From the NCBI RefSeq assembly GCF_042186555.1, contig NC_133324.1:4557558-4621557 (forward strand): a stretch of DNA of 64,000 bases, in the 5' to 3' direction. This DNA is from Aquarana catesbeiana (taxonomy: Eukaryota > Chordata > Amphibia > Anura > Ranidae). Of the stretch, positions 48,663 to 59,640 are shown piece by piece; position 1 is the stretch's first letter, and every line of letters starts with the position of its first letter. The notes under the pieces are model-generated. The model was given only the letters and a program-made list of their open reading frames with translations. It was not told the origin of the DNA and did no database searches. The translations under genes and the position numbers were made by a program.

Positions 48663-48942
48663 GTGAGAGACCGAGAGGATCTGAAATTAGACATTAGCGA
48701 ATGTAGGTACTACCATACACAGCTATATAATTACGCATATAGAGGGCCATTTAACCAACTGTCCATTCACAGCTTGCATTTTTGGTAATCTAACATTATA
48801 TAAATATATTTTGTCAATGTTTCTTTCATTATCTGGTTAGTTTGAGAAGTTCAAAACATATCAGTGCACTTTTCTGAAGTTCATGGATAGATCCTGAGGA
48901 GTGTTATCTAGAATCCATTGACAAATCATACTTCTGTCACAG

Positions 48943-49097
48943 GCATGGGTCAGATCCACATGAACGAAGTGCGATGTACAGGCAAAGAAGACTCCCTCTT
49001 TGACTGCCAGTACAAGAACATCACACAGGAGGACTGCAAACACAGTGAGGACGCCTCCGTCAAGTGCAACATTCCATACATGGGGTATGAGAACACG
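48943..49097 (+). CDS. loxl3: LOXL3 coding exon 6: second half of SRCR3
   Basis: Residues 365-416. Acceptor CTTCTGTCACAG, phase 1 entry (G|GC), phase 0 exit at AACACG|GTCAGT. It encodes MGQIHMNEVRCTGKEDSLFDC, the NITQ glycosylation sequon, and the CKHSEDASVKCNIPYMG ending. The following intron contains a minisatellite of about 98 bp per unit. Confidence 0.96.
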
Positions 49098-49149
49098 GTC
49101 AGTAACGCTATACTTTCCTCTATAAGATTATCACAAGCCCCTGAGATCC

Positions 49150-49935
49150 GTAATGTCAAGTTCTGATTATTGCATGGATTGTGATTGTGGAACATTGTGG
49201 GAGAGGCAGAGAACAGGGAAGAATCTGTGGACTAATGTGTGGATGGGAAGAGAAGGAAGATTCTTCAGAAGAGTATGTGGATGGAGTGGAATATATGAAG
49301 TGATGTGTTGTGAGACATGTGAGGGTTTTCTGAAGTTGTTTAGAAGGAAGAGCCTTCAAAAGAGTATGGGATTTTGGATGAACTGGAATATATTGAATGA
49401 TGTGAGGTGGGACATGTGAGGGTTTTTTGGAAATGTGGAGAAGAAGGAAGAGTCTTCAGAAGAGTATTGGTTTGTGGTTGGAATGGGATATATTGAGTGA
49501 TGTGTTGTGGGACATGTGAGGGTTTTCTGGAGATGTGGATGAAAAGGAAGAGTCTTCAGAAAAGTATGGTATTGTGGATGGAGTGGAAAATATTGAGTGA
49601 TGTGCGGTAGGACATGTGATGGTTTTCTGGAGATGTGGAAAAAATTGAAGATTCTTCAGCAGAGTATGGTATTGTGGATGGAGTGGAATATATTGAGTGA
49701 TGTGAGGTGGGACATGTGAGGGTTTTCTGGAGATATGGAGGAGAAGGAAGAGTCTTCAGAAGAGTATGGTGTTGTGGATGGAGTAGAATATATTGAGTGC
49801 TGTGAGGCGGAACATGTGAGAGTTTTCTGGAGATGTGGAGAGGGAAGAGTCTTCAGAAGAGTATAGTATTGTGGATGGAGTGGAATATATGGAGTGATGT
49901 GTTGTGGTACGTGAGGGTTTTCTGGAGAAGCGGTG
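49150..49935. repeat. Minisatellite, about 98-bp unit, about 8 copies (intron 6)
   Basis: Unit with GACATGTGAGGGTTTTCTGG, AGATGTGGAGAAGAAGGAAG and AGTCTTCAGAAGAGTATGG. 49936-50464 to exon 7a shows no repeat. Confidence 0.92.
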
Positions 49936-50464
49936 AATACCTCCAAAACCTCTTCTAGGGGGCAGCAATTCCGTCCAGTTTTATGACCAAAGAGTACCGA
50001 GAGTAACATCTGCAAAAGGCAGCAAGGGTGGTTATCCTGATCTGTGTCATTGATCGGATGTTTTCTCTGCACAGAAGAAGCGACTCCATGTCTCCAGTGT
50101 CATTTTTTTTGTGAATGAAAATTTGGTTGGTAGGAATGATTCTTCAAACCCCCAACACTGGTCCAGCAGAGCGATCTCTGGCACTATAAGTTCACAGGCC
50201 ATACTTGACTCATATGTCATGTGTCATACCAGGTCTTTATGGCCAACTTATTTGGTCAGGTGAATAAAATCTTCAGGGGAGCGATGGCCTGGTGAGATGA
50301 ATGTCTGACTCCTGATCGATCTACATTCTACATCTACAATCCTCATTTTCAGATCAGTCTGGAAGTCCTGAGAACATCTTCTCTATGTTGTGTGAAGAAG
50401 GCCAGACTTATATGTGCCAAAGCATAATTCTTTTCACTGTAGCTCCTTCTATCTTAACTCCCAG

Positions 50465-50632
50465 ATCCGCCTGCACGGGGGGAGATCCCAGCATGAGGGG
50501 CGGGTGGAGGTGTTATGGGGACCTCGAGGACAAGAACGCTGGGGCCTGGTGTGTGGAGAAGGCTGGGGAAGTAGAGAGGCCAATGTTGTCTGCCAGCAGT
50601 TGGGTCTCGGATTCGTCAGCAGTGCACTGCAG
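50465..50632 (+). CDS. loxl3: LOXL3 coding exon 7a: first half of SRCR4 (canonical-like version)
   Basis: 56 codons, phase 0 at both ends, acceptor TCTTAACTCCCAG, donor CTGCAG|GTACGT. It encodes IRLHGGRSQHEGRVEVLWGP, RWGLVCGEGWGSREA and VVCQQLGLGF, and ends SSALQ so that the join to exon 8 reads ALQETWYW, as in human LOXL3. GGRSQHEGRVEV is a strong match to the human sequence, so I treat this as the ancestral version. A second exon with the same role lies at 54493-54648. Using both would give SRCR4 two first halves, so they are probably alternatives. Confidence 0.92.
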
Positions 50633-51430
50633 GTACGTAGAATCAGGGTCCTGGAGATAAAGAACTATAGGGGGTGCCAAAACCAGCAAAAGTGGGATAG
50701 CAGGCAATTCCAGGATGCATGCATAGCACTGAGCAGAATGCCAGAGGGAACCGTATGTAAGACTAGAGGAAGCATTACATAGGAATAACATTTGTGGGAT
50801 CCTCAGAGGGTCAGAGGGAATAATGAGGAGGGTCTATAAAAGGTAAGTAAATAGATAAAATATTATGGTAAGACCTCCGCTGATACAGATATATGGCTCT
50901 TCTTACAGCTGATTGTTGGTGGCTGGGATTACTAACCTCACCTCTCAGTGCTGCTCCTCTCACCCTCAGCTATGTGTACACTTTTATATACCGTGAAGGT
51001 TAGAACTCTCCCCAGAACCCCCCCCAATGGAGGTATAGATTCTTGAGATGGAAGCAGATGGTATATACTGTAAATGATGAAATAAAGACAGATTGCTCCC
51101 CTTTATTCCAGAATTCAGCCCCAATATGCTGAGAATAGACTGGGCATCGAGAGACACCAAACCAAGGACTATGGCCGCACACAGAAGTGATGTACAGTGT
51201 TTGGTTCTGGCCATTGTATGTGGAATCTTCCACAACAGAGTCATGTTATAAGACCATATGTCAATCCAAGGAATGGAAATGTTCTCCTTCAAGGAGGCCT
51301 CAGACTGGAGTTGTAAAATACCAACATTATAGAACTTCTGGAAGAAAAGGGATGAGCTTTTATACGGGACCAGCTCCTCCATATTGCCTCATTCCTCACA
51401 GATCAGGACCTGTTGCTTTTTTTATGTCAC
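50633..51430. other. Intron after exon 7a, unique part
   Basis: No gene or repeat recognised. Confidence 0.5.
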
Positions 51431-51439
51431 CAGCCAACA

Positions 51440-51810
51440 TCAAATAATACAACTATCAACTATCCATGGGTCACCAGCAGACACCACACAATACAACAAT
51501 CTAATGTTCAATGGGGCATCAACAGACACCATGCAATATGACTATTTAAGGTCCATGGGGCATCAACAGACACCACACATTATGACCATCTGATATCAAT
51601 GGGGCACCAGTAGACACCACACAATACAGCTATCTAATGTCCATGGGGCACCAGAAGACACAATGCAATATGACTAACTAAGATTCAATGGGACATCAAC
51701 AGACACAATGCAATATGACTAGCTAAGATTCATGGGGCACAAACAGACACCACACAATATGACTAGCTAAGGTCCATGGGGCACAACCAGACACCACGCA
51801 ATATGACTAT
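51440..51810. repeat. Minisatellite, about 44-bp unit, left part
   Basis: Unit CACCAACAGACACCACACAA, TATGACTATCTAAGGTCCAT, GGGG. Interrupted by a hAT insertion. Confidence 0.9.
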
Positions 51811-53267
51811 TAGGGATGGGCCGAACACCCCCCCGGTTCGGTTCGCATCCAGAACATGTGAAGAGGCAAAAAATTTGTTCGAACACGCGAACACTGTTAA
51901 AGGCTATGGGACACAAACGTGAAAAATCAAAAGTGCTCATTTTAAAGGTTAATATGCAAGTTATTGTCATAAAAAGTGTTTGGGGACCCGGGTCCTGCCC
52001 CAGGGGACATGTATCAATGCAAAAAAAAGTTTTAAAAACGTCCGTTTTTTCGGGAGCAGTGATTGATGCTTAAAGTGAAACAACAAATGTGAAATATTCC
52101 TTTAAATTTCATACCTGGGGGGTGTCTATAGTATGCCTGTAAAGGGGCGCATGTTTCCCGTGTTTAGAACAGTCCCTGCACAAAATGACATTTCTAAAGG
52201 AATAAAAGTCATCTAAAAGTACTTGCGGCTATTAATGAATTGTCAGTCCGACAATACACATAAAAGTCATTGAAAGTCATTGAAAAAAAAAAAAAAGCGT
52301 GGGGGTCCCCTAAAATTCCATTACCAGGCCCTTCAGGTCTGGTATGGATATTAAGGGGAACTCCGCGCCAAAATTAAAAAAAAAAATGGCGTGGGGTTTT
52401 CCCAAAAATCCACTCCAGACCCTTATCCGAGCACACAGCCTGGCAGGTCGCAGGAAAAGAGGGGGGGGGGGCGAGACAGCGCCCCCCCCTCCTGAACCGT
52501 ACCAGGCCACATGCCCTCAACATGGGGAGGATGTCTGCATGTTGATGGGGAGAAGGGCCTCATCCCCACAACCCTTGCCTGGTGGTTGTGGGGGAATGCG
52601 GGCGGGGAGCTTATCGGAATCTGGAAGCCCCCTCTAACAAAGGGGACACCCAGATCCCGCCCCCCCCATGTGAATTGGTAAGGGGTACATTGTACCCCTA
52701 CCATTTCACAAAAAGAAAGTGTCAAAAGGTTAAAAAAACCACAAGAAACGGCTTGGGACAAGTCCTTTATTAAAAATAAAAAATAAAAAAATAAAAAAAG
52801 AGATTCCAGCGATGTAATCCAATAAATCCATGCTCCTACTCCCGCAATGTAATCCAATTCTTGATCTCCAGCGATGGATGATCTCCAGCGACTCCAGCGA
52901 GGAACGCGCACAGGATCCTGGCACCCAGCCAATGACGCGGCGCTAGCTTGACAGTTCTTATGTAGCTGAGGGCGGGGCCACCCGTCACGTGACCCCGCCC
53001 CCCTCTGACAAGGGGAAACGCCGGGTTTTCCCAGTGACGTGTACGGGTGACCCCGCCGCCCTCTGATGCAACGCAGGATTCCTGTTGTCCCCTGGGGCAG
53101 GACCTGGGTCCCCAAATACTTTTTATGACAATAACTTGCATATTAACCTTTACAATTAGCACTTTAGATTTCTCCCATAGAATTTTAAAGGGTGTTCCGC
53201 GGCTTTTCGAATTTGCCGCCAACACCCCAAATTGTTCGCTGTTCGATGAACAGATAGCCCATCCCTA
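51811..53267. mobile_element. Non-autonomous hAT element, 1457 bp, with long fold-back arms
   Basis: Ends TAGGGATGGGC and GCCCATCCCTA are perfect inverted repeats, flanked by the exact 8-bp duplication ATGACTAT (51803-51810 and 53268-53275). Subterminal arms (around 51940-52010 and 53080-53160) are inverted copies of each other, including TTATTGTCATAAAAAGT and CCCCAGGGGACA-like segments. Interior open frames have no transposase. Confidence 0.92.
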
Positions 53268-53275
53268 ATGACTAT

Positions 53276-53610
53276 CTAAGGTCCATGGGGCACCAACAGA
53301 CACCACATAATATAGCCATCTGATATCAATGAGGCACCAACAGACACCACGCAATATGACCATCTAAGGTCCATGGGGCACCAACAGACACCACACAATA
53401 TGATGATCTGATGTCAATGAGGCACCAGCAGACACCACACAATATGACTATCCAATGTCCATGGGGCACCAGCAGACACCACACAATACAACGATCTAAT
53501 GTCCATGGGGCAACAACAGACACCATGCAATATGACTAACTAAGGTCCATGGAGCACCAACAGACACCACACAATATGACTATCTGATGCCAAAGAGGCC
53601 CCAGCAGGCA
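53276..53610. repeat. Minisatellite, about 44-bp unit, right part
   Basis: Continues the array left of the hAT element with the same unit and phase once the 8-bp duplication is removed. 53611-54060 to the next repeat is single-copy. Confidence 0.9.
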
Positions 53611-54059
53611 CTGCTGGCAGAAGCTTGTTTTGGAGGGGGGGGGTGATAGGTTGAAAAGCTTTGTACAATTGCTATTTTATTCTACCTAATATGCCAACAC
53701 CATGGCTGTCTCTAGTGCACCACCCTGCCTATCTCCATAAGCTGCACCATGTAACCATTCCTGATACCATACCAGCTAAAACACCCTGAGGGTGATACAA
53801 TGGACCTCCATCTACTTTCTGAAATCTAAGGCCATCTTTGCTATTTTGTACAGCAAGCCTGACACCATGTTTATCCTCTGGAATAATAGGACACGGTTCT
53901 GGTCCTCAGTGAGGGTTAGGAAGAATATGAGCCCCTCAGCGTGGCTCCATAAAACTGACAATACGAGGAAAGGGTGGGTTTCTGTGCCTGCCATGTGCAT
54001 GTCGCTCCTCTGTGCTGGTCTCTGTGCGATAGGGTTGCTGTGTGTTGTCTGTGTAGGCT

Positions 54060-54250
54060 CTCCTGTGTACGTGTTGGTGGCATTGATGGATGGGCTGCTA
54101 AGCTGTATGTTCATGGTTTGGTTCCAGGTAAGTCTGCTGCCTGCTTTGTTTCCTGTGTACGTCTCTCCTGTGTATGTGTTGGTGGCGTTGATAGATGGGC
54201 TGCTATACTGTATGTTCATGTTCTGGTTTGAGGTAAGTTTGCTGCACGCT
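54060..54250. repeat. Tandem duplication, about 112 bp x 2, upstream of exon 7b
   Basis: GTGTTGGTGGCATTGATGGA ... CTGTATGTTCATG occurs twice, each copy followed by a GGTAAGT-like site (54127 and 54232). No coding frame supported. Confidence 0.75.
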
Positions 54251-54492
54251 TTGTTTCTTGTGGTCTCCCAGGAAGCCTCCAGTCTTGCCTTGTTGTTCAC
54301 TTGTCTCCATGAAGAAGCTTGTCTCTGCTTCTTGTAAATATGACATTTACCTCCAGTGTCCCTTCATATTTCTGATGTCCAGAGTCGCTCCCACCTCACG
54401 GTGTCCATGTTGTCTTACCATGTTATTGACCTCAATAGTGCTTTGTCTGATGTCTCTATGTCACTGCTTGCCGCACTCTGGCTGCCTCACAG

Positions 54493-54648
54493 ATACGCAT
54501 TGTTGGGGGGCGCACACGGTATGAGGGGCGCGTGGAACTGAAGCTTGGAACGTCTTGGGGTTACCTGTGCAGCGATGGCTGGACCACTAAGGAAGCAATG
54601 GTGGCTTGTCGGCAGCTCGGCTTGGGGTACTCTCTGCATGCTGTGACG
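54493..54648 (+). CDS. loxl3: LOXL3 coding exon 7b: alternative first half of SRCR4
   Basis: 52 codons, phase 0 at both ends, acceptor GGCTGCCTCACAG, donor GTGACG|GTACGT. It encodes IRIVGGRTRYEGRVELKLG, WGYLCSDGWTTKEA and MVACRQLGLGYSLHAVT, a complete SRCR first half with the expected cysteines. It would splice to exon 8 to give AVTETWYWD. It is shorter than exon 7a in the loop before WG and is clearly diverged from it, so the duplication is old and both copies stay intact. Inference: a mutually exclusive partner of 7a. I cannot tell from sequence whether other vertebrates have it. Confidence 0.88.
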
Positions 54649-54875
54649 GTACGTACAGTGGAGGGTCTTACCTGTCCCTATGTCATGTATATGAGACTAA
54701 AGTGTGAGGCTGAGAGGACCTCGTAGAATGAATAGAGGGTCACAGTACCATATAGAAGAAGAGGGGGGGGGGGTTACACAATAATCAGACTCTGCATGGT
54801 GTAATATATAGGCATCATTTGAGGTTTGGAGTGTTTGTTCTGCTTGTGCTGTTATGTATCGCTGTCTTCACCCAG

Positions 54876-55035
54876 GAAACCTGGTACTGGGACTCCAGCA
54901 ATATGACGGATATGATCATGAGTGGGGTGCGCTGCTCCGGCACTGAGATGTCCCTACAGCAATGTACTCATCACCGCGCCGTCAGCTGCAAGAACACCGG
55001 CTCACGGCATGCAGCCGGAGTCATATGTTCTGAAA
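54876..55035 (+). CDS. loxl3: LOXL3 coding exon 8: second half of SRCR4
   Basis: Residues 473-525 plus one base when exon 7a is used. Acceptor GCTGTCTTCACCCAG, phase 0 entry, donor TCTGAAA|GTGAGT in phase 1. It encodes ETWYWDSSNMTDMIMSG, VRCSGTEMSLQQC and AAGVICSE. NMT is a possible glycosylation site. Intron 54649-54875 upstream is short (227 bp), while the route from exon 7a is 4.2 kb. Confidence 0.95.
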
Positions 55036-55179
55036 GTGAGTATGATAATAAAGATATTGGATGATACATCAGAGAATGGAAAGGAAAGGGCTTCAGCTCT
55101 GTAGGTGGGCAGGTGAAAGGATTTACCATGATCTGGTCTAGTTCCATTGAGCGAAGGTCTTATAGAAGGTGACTATTCA

Positions 55180-56900
55180 CTACCTTTGTAGAAGGGACCA
55201 GAGAGTCAATAGATGGACATGAAGTCCAGCTTCAGAGGGTGGAGAATGGTTCTGGTAGTTGGAGGAACATGGCTCATCAGTATAGGGTAGAAGGTGATGG
55301 CCTCTGGTTTTTGTCAGTTTAGGAACATGGTTCATCAGGTATAGGGTAGAAGGTGAGGGTCTCTGGTTTTTGTAGGTGGAGCAAAAGAGATGAGGTTCCG
55401 GTAATATAGATTGAGTCACAAGTCCAATTGATTGGGAACATGAAGACTATGGCTCAGTTACAGTTTAGAATGAAGATTGCAGCACGGGTCTGGTGGGTTT
55501 AGGAGGAAGAGAAGAGATGGGTTGCAGTTATTATAGAATAAAATTCAGTGGATTGGGAGGGTTAAGATTTAGTTCAGCAAAGAGACATGGATAAAGACTG
55601 GAGCATTGGTCTGGGTGGTCCATAGCATGGAGGAAAAAAGACAAGATGCAGTAAATATAGAACAGATCCAGTGTACGGGGAGGTAAAGACTCTGGATCAA
55701 TATAGTGTTAGAGAAGAAGATTGGGGGATCTGGTGGGTCCATGTGAAGGAGAGACAGGATTCAGACAATATAGGATTAGATTGGGGTGCATATAGACTAT
55801 AGTCTGTACACAGTTAGGGTCTGGTGGGTCCAGGTGGAGGAGAAACAGGGTGCTAATAATATAGAATAGGTCCATTGGATTGGGGAGCATGTAGACTATA
55901 GTCAGTACACAGTTAAGAAAGCGTTGAGGGTGGGGGGTCTGGTGAATTCATGTGCAGAAGAGACAGGATGCAAATAATATAGAATTGGGTTGGATAGATG
56001 GAGGGGACATATAGACTTTGGATAGTACACAGGTAAGGACGTATGGGTCTGCTGGGTTTATGTGGAAGAGAGATGGGGGTGCAGTTCATAAGTCCACTGG
56101 GTTGGGGGTACAGCCCATAGCCAGTAGACAGTTCAGCAAGCATGGGCCAGGGTGGTAGAGGTAGAAGATAGACAGGGTGCAGCTAATATATAATATTTCC
56201 AGTGGATTGGGGTGGGGTATTGACTATGGTCAGTACACATATAGGGAAGCATGGATCTGGTGGGTCCAGACTGAGGAGAGACAAGGCTCAGTTAATACTA
56301 TAGACCAGGGGTAGGCAATCTCGACACTCCAGCTGTGGTAAAACTACAAATCCCATCATGCCTCTGCTTCTAGGAGTCATGCCTGTGATTGTCGGGGTCT
56401 TGCAATGTCTCATGGGACTTGTAGTTTCAGCACAGCTGGAGGGCCGAGGTTGCCTATCCCTGCTATAGACTATGGTCAGTACATAGTCGGGGAAACATGG
56501 GTCAGGATGGTAGAGGTAGAGGATAGATGGGGTGCAGACAATAGACTATGGTCAGTACATAGTTGGGGAAGCAAAGATCAGGATGGTAGAGGATAGATCA
56601 TGGGGTGCAGACAATAGACTATGGTCAGTACATAGTTGGGGAAGCAAAGATCAGGATGGTAGAGGATAGATCATGGGGTGCAGACAATAGACTATGGTCA
56701 GTACATAGTTGGGGAAGCAAAGATCAGGATGGTAGAGGATAGATCATGGGGTGCAGACTATAGACAATGGTCAGAACACAGTTAGGTTCTGGTGGGTCCA
56801 GGTTGAGAAGAGACAGGGTTCAGGTATTAGAGAATACGTTCAATAGATTGGGACACTTAGACTATTGTCAGTATATGGTCTGGTGGGTCAGGTGAAGGAG
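55180..56900. repeat. Strongly decayed tandem repeats (intron after exon 8)
   Basis: Units of roughly 100 bp around ATAGACTATGGTCAGTACAC, GGTCTGGTGGGTCCAGGT and GAGACAGGGTGCAG; 56460-56760 is a cleaner 80-bp subset (GATCAGGATGGTAGAGGATA). Includes a small hAT MITE. Confidence 0.75.
56306..56462. mobile_element. hAT MITE, 157 bp
   Basis: Ends CAGGGGTAGGCAA and TTGCCTATCCCTG are inverted repeats with one mismatch, flanked by the exact 8-bp duplication CTATAGAC (56298-56305 and 56463-56470). Interior has ACTACAAATCCCATCATGCC and its approximate inverse, so the element folds back. Confidence 0.93.
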
Positions 56901-57079
56901 GATAATGTTTATTGGGTGCAGATGATGGGTTATGATGCAAGGTGACTGGTGATGGTTGGGACATTGTAGCAAGGTGTACACTAGTTGAAGGAGATTGTAT
57001 TGGAAGTCCAGTGATTGGATAATGATTCACACAAACATTCGATGAAACAAATATGTGACACGTTACTTTATCCCAACAG

Positions 57080-57323
57080 CTGCTTCTGATCTGATCCTTC
57101 ACGCACCTCTTGTCCAGGAGACGGCCTACATCGAAGACCGACCACTCCACATGTTGTACTGTGCGGCTGAGGAGAACTGTCTGTCCAGCTCCGCTCGCAA
57201 TGCCAACTGGCCATATGGCCACCGGCGACTACTGCGTTTCTCCTCCCAAATACACAACATTGGGCGTGCTGATTTCAGGCCAAAGGCTGGCAGACACTCC
57301 TGGGTGTGGCATGAATGCCATGG
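57080..57323 (+). CDS. loxl3: LOXL3 coding exon 9: start of lysyl oxidase domain
   Basis: Residues 526-606 plus two bases. Acceptor TATCCCAACAG, phase 1 entry (A|CT gives Thr), phase 2 exit at CCATGG|GTAAGT. It encodes SDLILHAPLVQETAYIEDR, the CAAEENCLSSSA block, YGHRRLLRFSSQIHNIG and FRPKAGRHSWVWHECHG. The last complete codon is the first histidine (about residue 606) of the copper motif H-G-H-Y-H, which continues in exon 10. Near identity with human LOXL3 here separates it from the paralogs. Confidence 0.97.
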
Positions 57324-57359
57324 GTAAGTGGGCATAATAGAGAGGGAAGAAGATCTATC

Positions 57360-57580
57360 CCTCCTGTCCTCCTCCTCCCCCCTGCAGGGTGACAGAAGGG
57401 GGCTATGAGTCTGTCCTCCTCCTCCCCCCTGAAGGGTGACAGAAGGGGGCTATGAGTCTGTCCTCCTCCTCCCCCCTGCAGGGTGACAGAAGGGGGCTAT
57501 GAGTCTGTCCTCCTCCTCCTCCCTGCAGGGTGACAGAAGGGGGCTATGAGTCTGTCCTCCTCTTCCTCCTGCAGGGTGAT
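57360..57580. repeat. Minisatellite, about 47-bp unit, about 4 copies (intron after exon 9)
   Basis: Unit GGGTGACAGAAGGGGGCTAT, GAGTCTGTCCTCCTCCTCCC, CCCTGCA. It occupies most of the 325-bp intron. Confidence 0.93.
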
Positions 57581-57648
57581 ACAGGGACAGAATAGGGTGA
57601 TATATTGAGGTTGTCTTCTGATCTTCTCACACCCTTGTGTCTCCTCAG

Positions 57649-57764
57649 GCATTACCACAGTATGGACATTTTCACACACTATGATCTGCTGACTGCAAAT
57701 GGAACTAAAGTGGCAGAAGGACACAAGGCCAGCTTCTGCCTGGAGGACACAGAGTGCCAGGAGT
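57649..57764 (+). CDS. loxl3: LOXL3 coding exon 10: copper site and cofactor lysine
   Basis: Residues 607-645 plus one base. Acceptor TTGTGTCTCCTCAG, donor CAGGAGT|GTAAGT. It encodes HYHSMDIFTHYDLLTANGTK, giving the second and third copper-ligand histidines (about 608 and 610), then VAEGHKASFCLEDTEC, whose Lys (about 633) is the family's lysyl tyrosylquinone lysine. The exit is phase 1. A possible alternative acceptor lies 270 bp downstream (see 58035-58101). Confidence 0.97.
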
Positions 57765-58034
57765 GTAAGTATTTCTTGTATGGAGAGCCCAGAGGTATCT
57801 ATAGAGGGAAGAGTATGGTTTATCTTCTATGTTGGTTCATCTCTCAATGTTCATTGCTCTTCTAACACCTGTCCGTTGGTCCGTTGTATGGTCCATCCAT
57901 ATTGTTTTGCTTTTCTGGTGGTTTCAGTCACTTCCATTATGTCTAAGGGTCTCAGAGTTCTTCAGGGCTTTTGGATCAGACTCGCGAGCTATTGGGGTGA
58001 AATGCTGTAGCTAGTCTGTCTTTTTTCCCCACAG

Positions 58035-58101
58035 ACATCAGAAGCCCAAGAACACCTGTGTGGGCACCCAATGCCATTGGCTGTACCTGGCAGCTCACTA
58101 G
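58035..58101 (+). other. Candidate cryptic or poison exon within the LOXL3 catalytic domain
   Basis: A long pyrimidine tract and acceptor (TCTTTTTTCCCCACAG) is followed by 67 bases and a consensus donor (ACTAG|GTGAGC). Read from exon 10 the insert is open (starting YIRSPRTPVW), but 67 is not a multiple of three. Joining to exon 11 yields AGT GGT CAG TAA, a stop before the cofactor tyrosine. A second GT 14 bases downstream would keep the length a multiple of three but reads into TGA. It is equally possible that this is just a strong decoy site. Confidence 0.3.
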
Positions 58102-58109
58102 GTGAGCTC

Positions 58110-59640
58110 ACTAGGTGCTAATTATTTGGGGGCTGATCTGAAGTTCATGCATTGGGGCTGATCTGAGGTCTGAAGTTCATGCATTGGGGCTGATCTGAGG
58201 TCTGAAGTTCATGCATTGGGGCTGATCTAATGTCTGAAATTGGCTGATCTGAGGTCTATAGTTCATGCATTGGGCTGATCTGAGATCTGAAGTTCATGCA
58301 CTGGGACTGATCTGATATCTGAAGTTCATGCAATGAGGCTGATCTGAGGTGTGATGTTCATGCATTGGGGCTAATCTGAGCTGTGATGTTCCTGCGTTGG
58401 GGCTGTTCTGAGGTCTGAAGTTGGCTGATCTGAGGTCTGAAGTTGGCTGATCTGAGGTCTGAAGTTGGCTGATCTGAGGTCTAAAGTTCATGCATTGGGC
58501 TGATCTGAGATCTGAAATTCATGCATTGGGACTGATCTGATATCTGAAGTTCGTGCGATGGGGCTGATCTGAGGTGTGATGTTCCTGCATTGGGGCTGAT
58601 ATGAGGTCTGAAGTTCCTGCATTGGGGCTGATATGAGGTCTGAAGTTCCTGCATTGGGGCTGATCTGAGATCTGAAGTTCATGCATTGGGGCTGATCTAA
58701 TGTCTGAAATTGGCTGATCTGAGGTCTATAGTTCATGCATTGGGCTGATCTGAGATCTGAAGTTCATGCATTGGGACTGATCTGATATCTGAAGTTCATG
58801 CAATGAGGCTGATCTGAGGTGTGATGTTCATGCATTGGGGCTAATCTGAGTTGTGATGTTCCTGCGTTGGGGCTGTTCTGAGGTCTGAAGTTGGCTGATC
58901 TGAGGTCTGAAGTTGGCTGATCTGAGGTCTAAAGTTCATGCATTGGGCTGATCTGAGATCTGAAGTTCATGCATTGGGACTGATCTGATATCTGAAGTTC
59001 GTGCGATGGGGCTGATCTGAGGTGTGATGTTCCTGCATTGGGGCTGATATGAGGTCTGAAGTTCCTGCATTGGGGCTGATATGAGGTCTGAAGTTCCTGC
59101 ATTGGGGCTGATCTGAGATCTGACGTTCATGCATTGGGGCTAATCTGAAGTCTGAAGTTCATGCATCGGGTCTGATCTGAGGTCTGAAGTTCATGTGTCG
59201 GGTCTGATCTGAGGTCTGAAGTTCATGTGTCGGGTCTGATCTGAGGTCTGAAGTTCATGTGTCGGGTCTGATCTGAGGTCTGAAGTTCATGTGTCGGGGC
59301 TGATCTGAGGTCTGAAGTTCATGCGTCAGAGCTGATCTGAGATCTGAAGTTCATACACTGAGGCTGATCTGAGATATGAAGTTCATGCATTGTGGCTGAT
59401 CTGAGGTCTGAAGTTCATGCGTCTGAGCTGATCTGAGATCTGAAGTTCATACATTGAGGCTGATCTGAGATATGAAGTTTGTGCATTGGGGCTGATCTGA
59501 GGTGTGATATTCATGCATTAGGGCTGATCTGAGGTCTGATGTTCATGCATTGGGGCTGATTGGAGATCTGATGTTCATGGATTGGGGCTGCTCAGAGGTT
59601 TGATGTTCATGTATTGGGGCTGTGACAGATATACTGTGAC
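58110..59640. repeat. Minisatellite, about 33-bp unit, about 45 copies, with a higher-order repeat
   Basis: Unit GGGGCTGATCTGAGGTCTGA, AGTTCATGCATT. A block of about 470 bp recurs: 58210-58680 and 58680-59110 share the same order of variant units. 59641-60030 is single-copy. Confidence 0.95.

Noticed and set aside
52310..53225. Open frames of 66-230 codons
   Set aside because: They lie inside a non-autonomous hAT element and resemble no transposase.
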